DNA of 64,000 nt from Zooshikella sp050749885. GTDB taxonomy: Bacteria > Pseudomonadota > Gammaproteobacteria > Pseudomonadales > Zooshikellaceae. The stretch spans positions 310,001 through 374,000 of the forward strand of contig NZ_JBOIUB010000002.1 in assembly GCF_050749885.1 (NCBI RefSeq), given 5' to 3'. Positions 26,005-33,767 of this stretch are shown here, one piece after another. The notes under the pieces were generated by a model that saw only the letters and a program-made list of their open reading frames with translations, was not told the origin of the DNA and did not search any database. Within the stretch, counting starts at the first letter, position 1. Each line of letters begins with the position of its first letter. The position numbers and the translations under genes were made by a program.

Positions 26005-26134
26005 TCTTAGAGGCCCCTGTCCAGGGCAATTACCACTGCTTACGGAACTTCCAGCGTCTATTTTACAAACCCATTCAAACACAGCAAGCCCACTTTTTGA
26101 TGATTAAATAAACACAAGCCGTATTTTGATGTGT

Positions 26135-26235
26135 CCCAATGGTCAACAAAGGCTGGATAATGCATGTAGAACTGTTTGCCGCAAGGACGCGGCAACCAAG
26201 CCTCCAGGGAAGGATTTACGGCGTGTTCGAAGGGC
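26135..26235 (-). repeat. REP-like dispersed repeat (TTGCCGC core), copy 2
   Basis: Read on the minus strand, it contains CCTTCCCTGGAGGCTTGG, TTGCCGCGTCCTTGCGGCAA (7-bp stem, 6-base loop), ACAGTTC and CATTATCCAGCCTTTG. It is the best-conserved copy and lies between the QueC-like gene and the convergent transporter gene. Confidence 0.75.
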
Positions 26236-26266
26236 GTTATGCGGACGTGAACAATATAATACTAAT

Positions 26267-27145
26267 TTAATGAGTCAACGAACACGACAGTGCACGTGTT
26301 TTTCTTTCCCAATAATGATTCAACAATAACGAAACGAGAATAATGCCTCCTCCCAGCAACAGTCGAACCACATCAGCATCATGATTCCAAATAATCAGGT
26401 TTACTACCAAACCAGCAGGTATGAGAGCGTTGTTCATCACCGCCAAGGTACCAACATCCACTTTGGTTGCCCCTTTATTCCAGCAAAAGAACCCTAGGCC
26501 AGAAGCACCTAACCCCAACCACAATAATACTCCCCATTGCACAGAAGTTGTCGGGTAACGATCAGTCCCTAAAAACCACCAGGCAATCAATGCAACCACT
26601 AAGGCGCCAGCATAAAAACAACCAAAGACTGCATGTTGAGGTAAATGTTGACCACGATGTTGGATAAATACTTTATAACTAACCTGACCAAGCGCAAAAC
26701 ACACATTAGCCCCTTGGACTAACAAGAAACCCCACACATAATCTTGCGTAATATTATCGTAACGAATAACCACAGCACCTAACACTGCTAATATGGCTGC
26801 TAATAAATACCGTGTTCGAAAAGTTAATGTCCAAATGTCATACAATAAGGCAACATAAACAGGCGTTAATGTAGTAAATAATAAAACTTCAGGTACTGTC
26901 AGTAATAAAAAGGACTGATAGTAAAAAATATACATAAAACCTAGCTGAATGGCGCCAATCAGCATCAGTGGCAAAACATAATCCAACCGCAACCATTGCT
27001 TACGTAACAATGGTATAAATAGCAAAAAGGCCAGCGCTATTCTTAACAGAACAGAAAAATAAGCGTCAACTTGCCCAGCGAGATATACCCCAATCAAACT
27101 AAATGAAAAAGCCCACAACAGGGTAATTGCTGACAAGTAATACAT
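26267..27145 (-). CDS. yigM: EamA/DMT family transporter, YigM-type biotin transporter
   Basis: A 292-residue inner-membrane protein with about ten hydrophobic segments. TLLWAFSFSLIGVYLAGQVD, YFSVLLRIALAFLLFIPLLR, LTVPEVLLFTTLTPVYVALL, GAVVIRYDN, LLVQGANVCFALG and ATKVDVGTLAVMNNALIPAG follow E. coli YigM closely from end to end. YigM imports biotin. ATG at 27145 is chosen because AGGAGGG lies 3 bases before it. The longer frame from 27187 would add 14 residues and bury that site. It is divergent from the GntR-type regulator of the methylcitrate genes with 209 bases between. Biotin itself is not a cofactor of that cycle. Confidence 0.8.
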   Translation of the reverse strand: MYYLSAITLLWAFSFSLIGVYLAGQVDAYFSVLLRIALAFLLFIPLLRKQWLRLDYVLPLMLIGAIQLGFMYIFYYQSFLLLTVPEVLLFTTLTPVYVALLYDIWTLTFRTRYLLAAILAVLGAVVIRYDNITQDYVWGFLLVQGANVCFALGQVSYKVFIQHRGQHLPQHAVFGCFYAGALVVALIAWWFLGTDRYPTTSVQWGVLLWLGLGASGLGFFCWNKGATKVDVGTLAVMNNALIPAGLVVNLIIWNHDADVVRLLLGGGIILVSLLLNHYWERKTRALSCSLTH

Positions 27146-27277
27146 TATCCCTCCTAAAATTTCTACGCTGAACGGTTTGTTCACCATTACAAAAAATTGC
27201 TCATGAAAAGGCCAGCGATAATGCCAGATTCACAAGGCATGTGCCAGCACCGTTAGCTAGAGCATTCAATACGATAG

Positions 27278-27289
27278 ATTGTCAACAAT
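27278..27289. promoter_or_regulatory. Candidate GntR operator, upstream site
   Basis: ATTGTCAACAAT is the exact reverse complement of the element at 27341-27352. It lies 66 bases before the regulator's start codon. The two sites form a spaced inverted pair, as expected for dimeric GntR/FCD regulators. Confidence 0.5.
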
Positions 27290-27340
27290 ATTGGCTTGAC
27301 TGAAACAATTTAAGGCGTTAACTTCGTTTTAAATAATAAG

Positions 27341-27352
27341 ATTGTTGACAAT
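27341..27352. promoter_or_regulatory. Candidate GntR operator, start-codon-proximal site
   Basis: ATTGTTGACAAT ends 2 bases before the ATG of the regulator gene. Binding here would block transcription or initiation, suggesting autorepression. Confidence 0.5.
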
Positions 27353-27354
27353 GT

Positions 27355-28059
27355 ATGGATGGTACTCCTTTGTCCAGTCATAAACACGCAGACCCATCAC
27401 TTGAGAACAGCAAGCAAACGGCTTCAGCCAGAATTTTTAATGAATTACTGCAAACTATCCTTTCTGGTCAGCTAGTACCTGGTAGCAAAATAAACGAAGC
27501 AGAATTAGCTGCACGCCATGGGTGTAGCAGAGGTCCTCTTCGTGAAGCACTGCAACGTTTGGAAGGCTTGCATTTAGTTCTGCGAGAAGCCCATGTTGGT
27601 GCACGTGTGGTCTCTCTTTCTGACCAACAACTCACCGAGCTGTACCAAATTCGAGAGGTTCTAGAAGGGCTTGCCTGTCGACTGGCAGCACAACATATGA
27701 CTGAACACGCTAAAGATGAGTTAAGGACATTACTGGAAACCCATCGACGCTATTTAGAAGATGGTGGACATCAAAAATACTACCCTCAATCGGGGGATCT
27801 GGACTTTCATTACTTACTGATTCGTAGTAGTCAAAACGCGCTTTTGCTCCGTCAATTAGGCGATGAATTATACCCTTTGTTACAACTTTATCGTCGGCAG
27901 TTCCGTGATAGCGGTTACCAACAACCACAACTCGCCTTCAAAGAGCATTTACACATTGCAGAAGCCATCATTGAAGGGGATGGAGAGTTGGCCGAAATAC
28001 TCATGCGCAAACATATTGCCCGAGCGCGAAAACGTTTGAAATATATCTTAACCACTTAA
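27355..28059 (+). CDS. GntR/FCD family regulator of the methylcitrate cluster
   Basis: A 234-residue regulator. The winged helix is at about residues 22-90 (ARIFNELLQTILSGQLVPGS, KINEAELAARHGCSRGPLRE, ALQRLEGLHLV) and an FCD ligand-binding domain follows (LYQIREVLEGLACRLAA, DLDFHYLLIRSS, EHLHIAEAIIEGDGELAEIL). Histidine and aspartate positions typical of FCD metal sites are present (DFHY, EHLHI). It lies 109 bases before prpB on the same strand. GntR regulators of this kind control propionate catabolism in many gammaproteobacteria that lack the sigma-54 activator PrpR. No ribosome binding site is evident before ATG 27355, so the start is provisional. Confidence 0.85.
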   Translation: MDGTPLSSHKHADPSLENSKQTASARIFNELLQTILSGQLVPGSKINEAELAARHGCSRGPLREALQRLEGLHLVLREAHVGARVVSLSDQQLTELYQIREVLEGLACRLAAQHMTEHAKDELRTLLETHRRYLEDGGHQKYYPQSGDLDFHYLLIRSSQNALLLRQLGDELYPLLQLYRRQFRDSGYQQPQLAFKEHLHIAEAIIEGDGELAEILMRKHIARARKRLKYILTT

Positions 28060-28168
28060 TTATTTTTATTACGTAAATTGTAAAAAGTACATATCACTCA
28101 CCATCGTTAAAAACATAATAAGCATAAAAAGTTTCACGAAAGCTATATAGGCAACTTGGAGAGAAAGG

Positions 28169-29062
28169 ATGAATACAACCTCCCAACAATCACCCGGCGC
28201 TCGCTTTCGTCAGCAGGTAGCATCACAATCCCCTTTACAAATTGTGGGAACCATCAATGCCTACTGTGCCATGCTCGCCGAACAAGCAGGGCATCAGGCT
28301 ATTTATTTATCCGGTGCAGGGGTTGCTAATGCTTCTTTTGGCCTCCCAGATTTAGGCATGACTTCACTTTCTGAGGTGTTAGAAGACGCACGTCGTATTA
28401 CAGCCGCCAGTCAGTTACCGTTATTAGTTGATATTGATACAGGGTTTGGTGGTGCTTTAAGTATTGCGCGAACGATTAAAGGGATGGAACAAGCAGGGGT
28501 AGCAGCCGTTCATATTGAAGATCAGGTTCAACAAAAGCGCTGTGGGCATCGTCCCAATAAAGCAATAGTCTCACCTGAAGAGATGGTGGATCGGGTAAAA
28601 GCCGCTGTTGATGCGCGCGTCAATGAAACGTTTGTCATCATGGCACGCACTGACGCATTAGCCGTAGAAGGCATGGAGTCAGCCATTGAGCGAGCATGTT
28701 TATGTGTTGAAGCCGGTGCTGATATGATTTTTCCTGAAGCGATGGCAACACTTGATGATTATCAGCGCTTTACCCAAGCCGTTAATGTGCCAGTGTTAGC
28801 TAACATTACAGAGTTTGGTAAAACACCATTATTTAGTTGTGAAGAATTAGCCTCTGTTGGCGTTCAATTGGTGTTATACCCACTGAGTGCTTTTCGTGCC
28901 ATGAGTAAAGCAGCACTCAATGTCTACCAACAATTAAAAGAAAAAGGGCATCAGCGTGATTTAACCATTGATATGCAAACCCGTGAAGCACTCTATCAAA
29001 CGCTTAATTATCATCATTATGAGCAAACTTTAGATCGCTTATTTTCAAAAGAAACAAAATGA
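28169..29062 (+). CDS. prpB: 2-methylisocitrate lyase
   Basis: A 297-residue enzyme of the isocitrate lyase/PEP mutase superfamily, which splits 2-methylisocitrate into pyruvate and succinate. YLSGAGVANASFGLPDLGMT, LLVDIDTGFGGA, VHIEDQVQQKRCGHRPNKA (with the PrpB form KRCGH of the catalytic cysteine loop) and FVIMARTDALAVEG are all present. GGAGAGAAAGG directly precedes the ATG. It is the first gene of prpB-prpC-prpD, with gaps of 158 and 70 bases. Confidence 0.97.
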   Translation: MNTTSQQSPGARFRQQVASQSPLQIVGTINAYCAMLAEQAGHQAIYLSGAGVANASFGLPDLGMTSLSEVLEDARRITAASQLPLLVDIDTGFGGALSIARTIKGMEQAGVAAVHIEDQVQQKRCGHRPNKAIVSPEEMVDRVKAAVDARVNETFVIMARTDALAVEGMESAIERACLCVEAGADMIFPEAMATLDDYQRFTQAVNVPVLANITEFGKTPLFSCEELASVGVQLVLYPLSAFRAMSKAALNVYQQLKEKGHQRDLTIDMQTREALYQTLNYHHYEQTLDRLFSKETK

Positions 29063-29220
29063 GATTAAAACGCATCATTATTAAATAAATGGCAAAATAA
29101 AATAAAAATAACACCCTAAATGGATATAAACAAAAAAATGCTTTTTATTGTCAAATAAATAACTAATGAAAAGTATTATGAAAGGTATAAAGGATAACCT
29201 TATCAATTAGGAGAATAATA

Positions 29221-30345
29221 ATGTCTGATAATAAAAAAGATTCTGCAGGACTTCGTGGACGCTCAGCGGGTGAAACCGCATTATGTACTGTAGGGCAAAG
29301 TGGAGCAGGCTTAACCTACTGTGGCTATGATATTGCCGATTTAGCTGAACACGCCCGCTTTGAGGAAGTAGCCTATTTATTATTTCATGGAGAGCTACCC
29401 AATCGCCAGCAGTTGGACAGTTACCTTACGCAGTTGGTAACACTACGAAAAATGCCTGATGCCTTACGTAAAACGTTGGAGTTAATGCCCGCCAGCACGC
29501 ACCCTATGGATGTGATGCGCACAGCTTGCTCAATGTTAGGCGCCATCACCCCCGAGCATGATTTTTCCGAGCAACAATTACATATTGATCGTATGTTGGC
29601 CTTATTCCCTGCCATTATTTGTTACTGGTATCGCTATCATAAAGAAGGGGTAAAAATTGATATTGAACTGGATGACAAGGAGACGGGAAGTTATCTTCTT
29701 CATTTACTCCATGGTCAGGCACCCAAAGCCATACACTGCGATGCTATGAATGCCTCATTAATTGTTTATGCAGAACATGAATTTAATGCATCGACCTTTG
29801 CTGCCCGCGTGTGTGCTTCCACGCTATCAGATATTTATGCTTGTATTACAACCGCAATTGGCACCTTGAAAGGTCCATTACATGGAGGTGCAAATGAAGC
29901 TGCGATGGCTATGATTAGTCAATGGCGTACCCCAGAAGAAGCAGAGAAGGGCATTCTCGAAAAATTGGCAAACAAAGAAAAAATTATGGGGTTTGGTCAT
30001 GCAGTCTATCGTGAATCTGATCCTCGTAATGCCATTATCAAAGCATGGTCAAAACGTTTAGCCGATGAACACGATGATCGTGTACTGTATCCTGTCTCAG
30101 TTCGATGCGAAGAAGTGATGTGGCGAGAAAAACACTTATTCTGTAATGCTGATTTTTTTCATGCGTCAACCTATCATTTTATGAGCATTCCAACCCCGTT
30201 ATTTACGCCTATTTTTGTCTGCTCACGACTAACAGGATGGGCTGCTCATGTCATGGAACAACGTTCAAATAACCGCATCATTCGTCCTTCAGCCGACTAT
30301 ACAGGCCCTGAAAATCGCCCCTGGCTACCAATAGCACAACGCTAA
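29221..30345 (+). CDS. prpC: 2-methylcitrate synthase
   Basis: A 374-residue citrate-synthase-fold enzyme that condenses propionyl-CoA with oxaloacetate. RSAGETALCTVGQSGAGLTYCGYDI, ASTLSDIYACITTAIG, LKGPLHGGANEAAM (His in the active site) and IMGFGHAVYRESDPR (second active-site His) are intact. Small size and the AGLTYCGYDI opening fit PrpC rather than the larger hexameric citrate synthase. AGGAGA lies 8 bases before the ATG. The Asp of the catalytic triad would lie near residue 313 in the CNADFFHAS segment. Confidence 0.95.
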   Translation: MSDNKKDSAGLRGRSAGETALCTVGQSGAGLTYCGYDIADLAEHARFEEVAYLLFHGELPNRQQLDSYLTQLVTLRKMPDALRKTLELMPASTHPMDVMRTACSMLGAITPEHDFSEQQLHIDRMLALFPAIICYWYRYHKEGVKIDIELDDKETGSYLLHLLHGQAPKAIHCDAMNASLIVYAEHEFNASTFAARVCASTLSDIYACITTAIGTLKGPLHGGANEAAMAMISQWRTPEEAEKGILEKLANKEKIMGFGHAVYRESDPRNAIIKAWSKRLADEHDDRVLYPVSVRCEEVMWREKHLFCNADFFHASTYHFMSIPTPLFTPIFVCSRLTGWAAHVMEQRSNNRIIRPSADYTGPENRPWLPIAQR

Positions 30346-30415
30346 TTTTTTAAGCTATATACCTCTTGTGATGGATATTTTACGTATTCGACTAAATTAA
30401 GGATTAATCATTATT

Positions 30416-31864
30416 ATGAGCTCTAATGTTGATATTAACGAACGTACAGCACCTGATGCCTTATTGGTTGAAATCGCAGATTATGTGTGTGAAACCACGA
30501 TAAGTTCTACAACAGCCTATACCACAGCCCGTCACTGTCTGATGGATACATTGGGCTGCGGATTATTAGCATTACGTTTTCCTGAATGCGCCAAATTACT
30601 GGGTCCGATTGTGGAGGGTACTATTGTCCCCCATGGCGCTCGTGTACCAGGAACCCAATTAAGACTGGACCCTGTAAAAGCAGCCTGGGATATTGGCTGC
30701 ATTATTCGCTGGTTAGACTTTAATGATACCTGGTTGGCGGCTGAATGGGGGCATCCATCAGATAACCTTGGCGGCATTCTAGCGGTTGCAGATTATATTT
30801 CTCAACAGCGTATCAGCCAGGGGCAGACACCACTAACCATGCATGATGTACTCACTGCCATGATTAAAGCCCACGAAATTCAGGGTGTGCTCGCGTTAAA
30901 TCATAGTTTTAATCGGGTTGGGCTTGATCATGTCGTTTTAGTCAAAGTCGCCTCGACAGCAGTGATAACACATATGATGGGAGGCACACGCGAACAAATC
31001 ATTGATGCGCTATCTCAAGCCTGGCTTGATGGTCAAGCATTGCGTACTTACCGTCATGCGCCTAACGCCGGCTCACGTAAATCCTGGGCGGCTGGAGATG
31101 CAACATCACGTGCTGTACGACTTGCGGATATTGTCCTAAGAGGAGAGATGGGCTACCCCAGTGTGCTTTCAGCACCTAAGTGGGGCTTTCAGGATGTGCT
31201 GTTCAAAGGCGAATCACTGAAACTGGCTCAACCACTTCATAGTTATGTTATGGAAAATGTGCTGTTTAAAATATCATTCCCTGCCGAATTTCATGCCCAA
31301 ACAGCTGTCGAAGCAGCCCTTACTCTTCATTCCCAGGTTAAATCTCGTATAAATGAAATTGAAAAAATTGTCATTCATACTCATGAATCCGCGATTCGTA
31401 TTATCAGTAAAATGGGACCGTTAAATAACCCGGCTGATCGAGATCACTGCCTCCAATACATGATAGCGGTCCCATTATTATGTGGCAGTTTATGCGCTGA
31501 GCACTATGAAGACGCATTCCACAATGCGCACCCTGAAATTGATCAACTCCGCCAAAAAATGGCCGTCATCGAAGATCAACGCTTTAGTCGAGAGTACTTA
31601 GAAGCCGACAAACGCTCCATTGCCAATGCAGTACAAGTATTTTTTACGGATGGTTCTGCAACCGAACAAATTACTGTGGAGTACCCTATTGGTCATCAAC
31701 GCCGTCGAAAAGAAGGGATTCCTCTGTTAGAGGAAAAATTCAGGGATAATTTAGCCACTCGCTTTCCTAAAATCCGCGCTAATAAAATCTATAAGCTATG
31801 TAATGACCAACAGCAGTTAGAACGCACCCCAGTGAATACATTTATGGATTTATTCATGATTTAG
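30416..31864 (+). CDS. prpD: 2-methylcitrate dehydratase
   Basis: A 482-residue MmgE/PrpD family protein that dehydrates 2-methylcitrate to 2-methyl-cis-aconitate. ARHCLMDTLGCGLLALRFPE, DFNDTWLAAEWGHPSDNLGG, HRHAPNAGSRKSWAAGDA-type text (YRHAPNAGSRKSWAAGDATS), and FPAEFHAQTAVEAAL are family landmarks. This is the cofactor-independent PrpD route of enteric bacteria, not the AcnD/PrpF route. No prpE (propionyl-CoA synthetase) follows. The ribosome binding site is weak (AAGGA 12 bases upstream). Confidence 0.96.
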   Translation: MSSNVDINERTAPDALLVEIADYVCETTISSTTAYTTARHCLMDTLGCGLLALRFPECAKLLGPIVEGTIVPHGARVPGTQLRLDPVKAAWDIGCIIRWLDFNDTWLAAEWGHPSDNLGGILAVADYISQQRISQGQTPLTMHDVLTAMIKAHEIQGVLALNHSFNRVGLDHVVLVKVASTAVITHMMGGTREQIIDALSQAWLDGQALRTYRHAPNAGSRKSWAAGDATSRAVRLADIVLRGEMGYPSVLSAPKWGFQDVLFKGESLKLAQPLHSYVMENVLFKISFPAEFHAQTAVEAALTLHSQVKSRINEIEKIVIHTHESAIRIISKMGPLNNPADRDHCLQYMIAVPLLCGSLCAEHYEDAFHNAHPEIDQLRQKMAVIEDQRFSREYLEADKRSIANAVQVFFTDGSATEQITVEYPIGHQRRRKEGIPLLEEKFRDNLATRFPKIRANKIYKLCNDQQQLERTPVNTFMDLFMI

Positions 31865-31887
31865 TAAAATTAATAGCACTTGCCTCA

Positions 31888-31925
31888 AGGGTACCGCTAA
31901 AAAAGTGCATTTTTAGCAGTGCCCT
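31888..31925. repeat. AGGGYAC/GTGCCCT dispersed palindrome, copy 2
   Basis: Opens AGGGTACCGCTAAAAA, contains AGTGCATTTTTAG and closes GCAGTGCCCT. It lies 23 bases past the prpD stop codon and may also act as a transcript end. Confidence 0.7.
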
Positions 31926-32068
31926 CAAGCCAGTTTGCACGGTTTAAGGCTGGTGAATAAACTTATTTCAACAAAACAATCACATCCTCATAAATCATTA
32001 CTAGACTATAAAAGAGAGTAAACTATACAAACTTTTTAGTAGTAATATGTCGTAAGAGGTTTCTACTC

Positions 32069-32287
32069 ATGATGGTTGAGCCACCTGTCACTCGAGAATC
32101 CATTATCACCTGTCCCAAATGTGGTCATAAGCAAGCTGGGTATATGCCAACCAATGCCTGCCAATGGTTTCTACCCTGCGAATCCTGCAAATTTATGATG
32201 CGTCCCAAACCTGGTGACTGCTGTGTTTTTTGCTCCTATGGCACAGTGCCATGTCCTTCAAAACAACGGTTACGACAATGTGGATAG
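32069..32287 (+). CDS. Small Cys-rich GDCCxxC protein (zinc-ribbon-like)
   Basis: A 72-residue protein with nine cysteines. ITCPKCGHKQAGYMPTNACQ is a CxxC pair, CESC a second pair, and KPGDCCVFCSYGTVPCP a third cluster. The GDCCVFCSYG-x-VPCP signature is shared by a family of conserved small proteins often found near metal-resistance genes. A structural zinc or other metal is likely, but the function is not known. ATG at 32069 or 32072 is possible, with AGAGG upstream. It stands alone after the methylcitrate cluster. Confidence 0.75.
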   Translation: MMVEPPVTRESIITCPKCGHKQAGYMPTNACQWFLPCESCKFMMRPKPGDCCVFCSYGTVPCPSKQRLRQCG

Positions 32288-32504
32288 TACAACCTGTCGA
32301 GTAAGCCCCAATGTTTTAGCAATTTGTGGAACGTCAGTGACTTACCCGCTCGCAAGATTGCCTTCATGTTTTTACATCGGACACGTTAAGCCTCAATAGA
32401 CGTGATAGATGATAGAATGAAGATGAGTGGCTGCTTTCGTGTATCAATAAGCTGCTAAAAAATTGTCAGGTTGTTACTGACCACTCTTGCAAGCCATTAC
32501 AAAC

Positions 32505-32522
32505 TTCAGGCTGCTAAGCCTG
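32505..32522 (-). terminator. Hairpin at the 3' end of the HEAT-like gene
   Basis: TCAGGCT and AGCCTGA pair around a 4-base loop, 7 bases after the stop codon of the minus-strand gene. The T tract is weak. Confidence 0.45.
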
Positions 32523-32528
32523 ATTCAC

Positions 32529-33599
32529 TTAATTTCCCGCAGCGACATCACCTTGCTCTTTAAGAAATGCTTGATAAGCTGCATACTCTTTGGGCGATAA
32601 CTTATAACGATTTAATGATTCAGCCGCCATTCTTCTGATTTCCCAAAGTTCCTGATCATTGACAATTAATTGGGTCAATGTTTCTCGCAATTGATTGGAA
32701 ACAATACGGCTTTCCTGTATTGCCATCATGGCACTAATTCGATCATCAGGGTTCTTTGATTTATTCAAAATACCCACTATCGGACTTAAGTCATTTTCAT
32801 CTTTAGCCCACTGACCCACTTTAAAGATACTCGCTGATCTGACCCCACTATCAGTATTTGCGGTTGCAAGAGACGTTAATTGCTGAATGGTTTGTTGTGA
32901 TTCATGTTCTGGTAAGGTAATCACAGGCATAGCATTTAGCGCGGCCATTAAAATATCAGGATTATCATTTGAGCTGAGAATACCGGTTGTCAGTTTATAT
33001 GTTTTTTTACTGGGGATATCAAGTCGAGCTAATAAATCAAGACCTGCTAATTGTTCTTCTACCTGACCACTTTTCGCCAAGTCGAATGCAGCCGTTTCAA
33101 CTTGTGGATCTTTAATTTCTGCCAATACAGTCTGTAGCAGCGAACCCATCTCAGAGTTTGGTTCTAACTTATAGTTATCAATAATACTAGAGAGGGCAGA
33201 AGAATCTTTTTCGGCATTTTCCAGCAGAGACTGTAAAATAGATTGTATTTTACCTTGTTTTTCTGGGCCTTCAGCTTCAGCAAGTAACAAACGCAAATTA
33301 TCCACAGTCGCACTGGCCAGATCGTAAGGTGAAGTCTGGATGGGGGCCTCATCCAGTATTTCTTGTTCTCTATTTGAGGAATGTTGATCCTGCTTATGCT
33401 CATCTTTAACCATGAGTGACTGGGCTGATTTTGTGACCGCTGTTGACGTCTTTTGGGTTTTGTCAGGGTGAGATGTTATGTTACTCGTTGGTAATTTTGG
33501 ACTGTTTTTTTCTGTATCCGGAGAAGTAAGAAAAAAATAGCCTCCCGCTATTAATGCCCCCCCAGCCACAGCGCTAATGATAAATGAAAGTTTTTTCAT
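32529..33599 (-). CDS. Membrane-anchored or secreted protein with HEAT-like repeats
   Basis: A 356-residue protein. A hydrophobic N-terminal segment (MKKLSFIISAVAGGALIAGG) acts as membrane anchor or signal peptide. Residues 28-90 are a polar, low-complexity stretch rich in Ser, Thr, Lys and Gln. From about 95 to 345 the chain is a series of alpha-helical repeats of roughly 35 residues (LAEIKDPQVETAAFDLAKSG, VEEQLAGLDLLARLDIP, ALNAMPVITLPEHE, DDRISAMMAIQES, LWEIRRMAAESLNRY), which look like HEAT or Armadillo repeats. Such domains bind proteins. No enzymatic motif is seen and the family is not recognised. Confidence 0.6.
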   Translation of the reverse strand: MKKLSFIISAVAGGALIAGGYFFLTSPDTEKNSPKLPTSNITSHPDKTQKTSTAVTKSAQSLMVKDEHKQDQHSSNREQEILDEAPIQTSPYDLASATVDNLRLLLAEAEGPEKQGKIQSILQSLLENAEKDSSALSSIIDNYKLEPNSEMGSLLQTVLAEIKDPQVETAAFDLAKSGQVEEQLAGLDLLARLDIPSKKTYKLTTGILSSNDNPDILMAALNAMPVITLPEHESQQTIQQLTSLATANTDSGVRSASIFKVGQWAKDENDLSPIVGILNKSKNPDDRISAMMAIQESRIVSNQLRETLTQLIVNDQELWEIRRMAAESLNRYKLSPKEYAAYQAFLKEQGDVAAGN

Positions 33600-33669
33600 A
33601 GCAAGTTACGACCTTAATTCAGAAAATGCACAACAGTAATGGTTGGCAATATATAATTTTCATTGAAGG

Positions 33670-33688
33670 ATACCCTTCACGAATCATA
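33670..33688 (-). repeat. End fragment shared with the 61-kb palindrome
   Basis: ATACCCTTCACGAATCAT here is the exact reverse complement of 61204-61221, the right arm of the long palindrome. Nothing else of that element is recognisable at this site. Confidence 0.55.
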
Positions 33689-33767
33689 TCTATATAGGCT
33701 AGCTGAGCATGTTTTAGTTTCTTAACAATACTCAGCCAGCACATAAGTAAAACGTTAATAGCTACTA

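Noticed and set aside
26126..26329. 67-codon + strand frame after the QueC-like gene
   Set aside because: It consists of a dispersed repeat element and the 3' end of the transporter gene, without a start signal.
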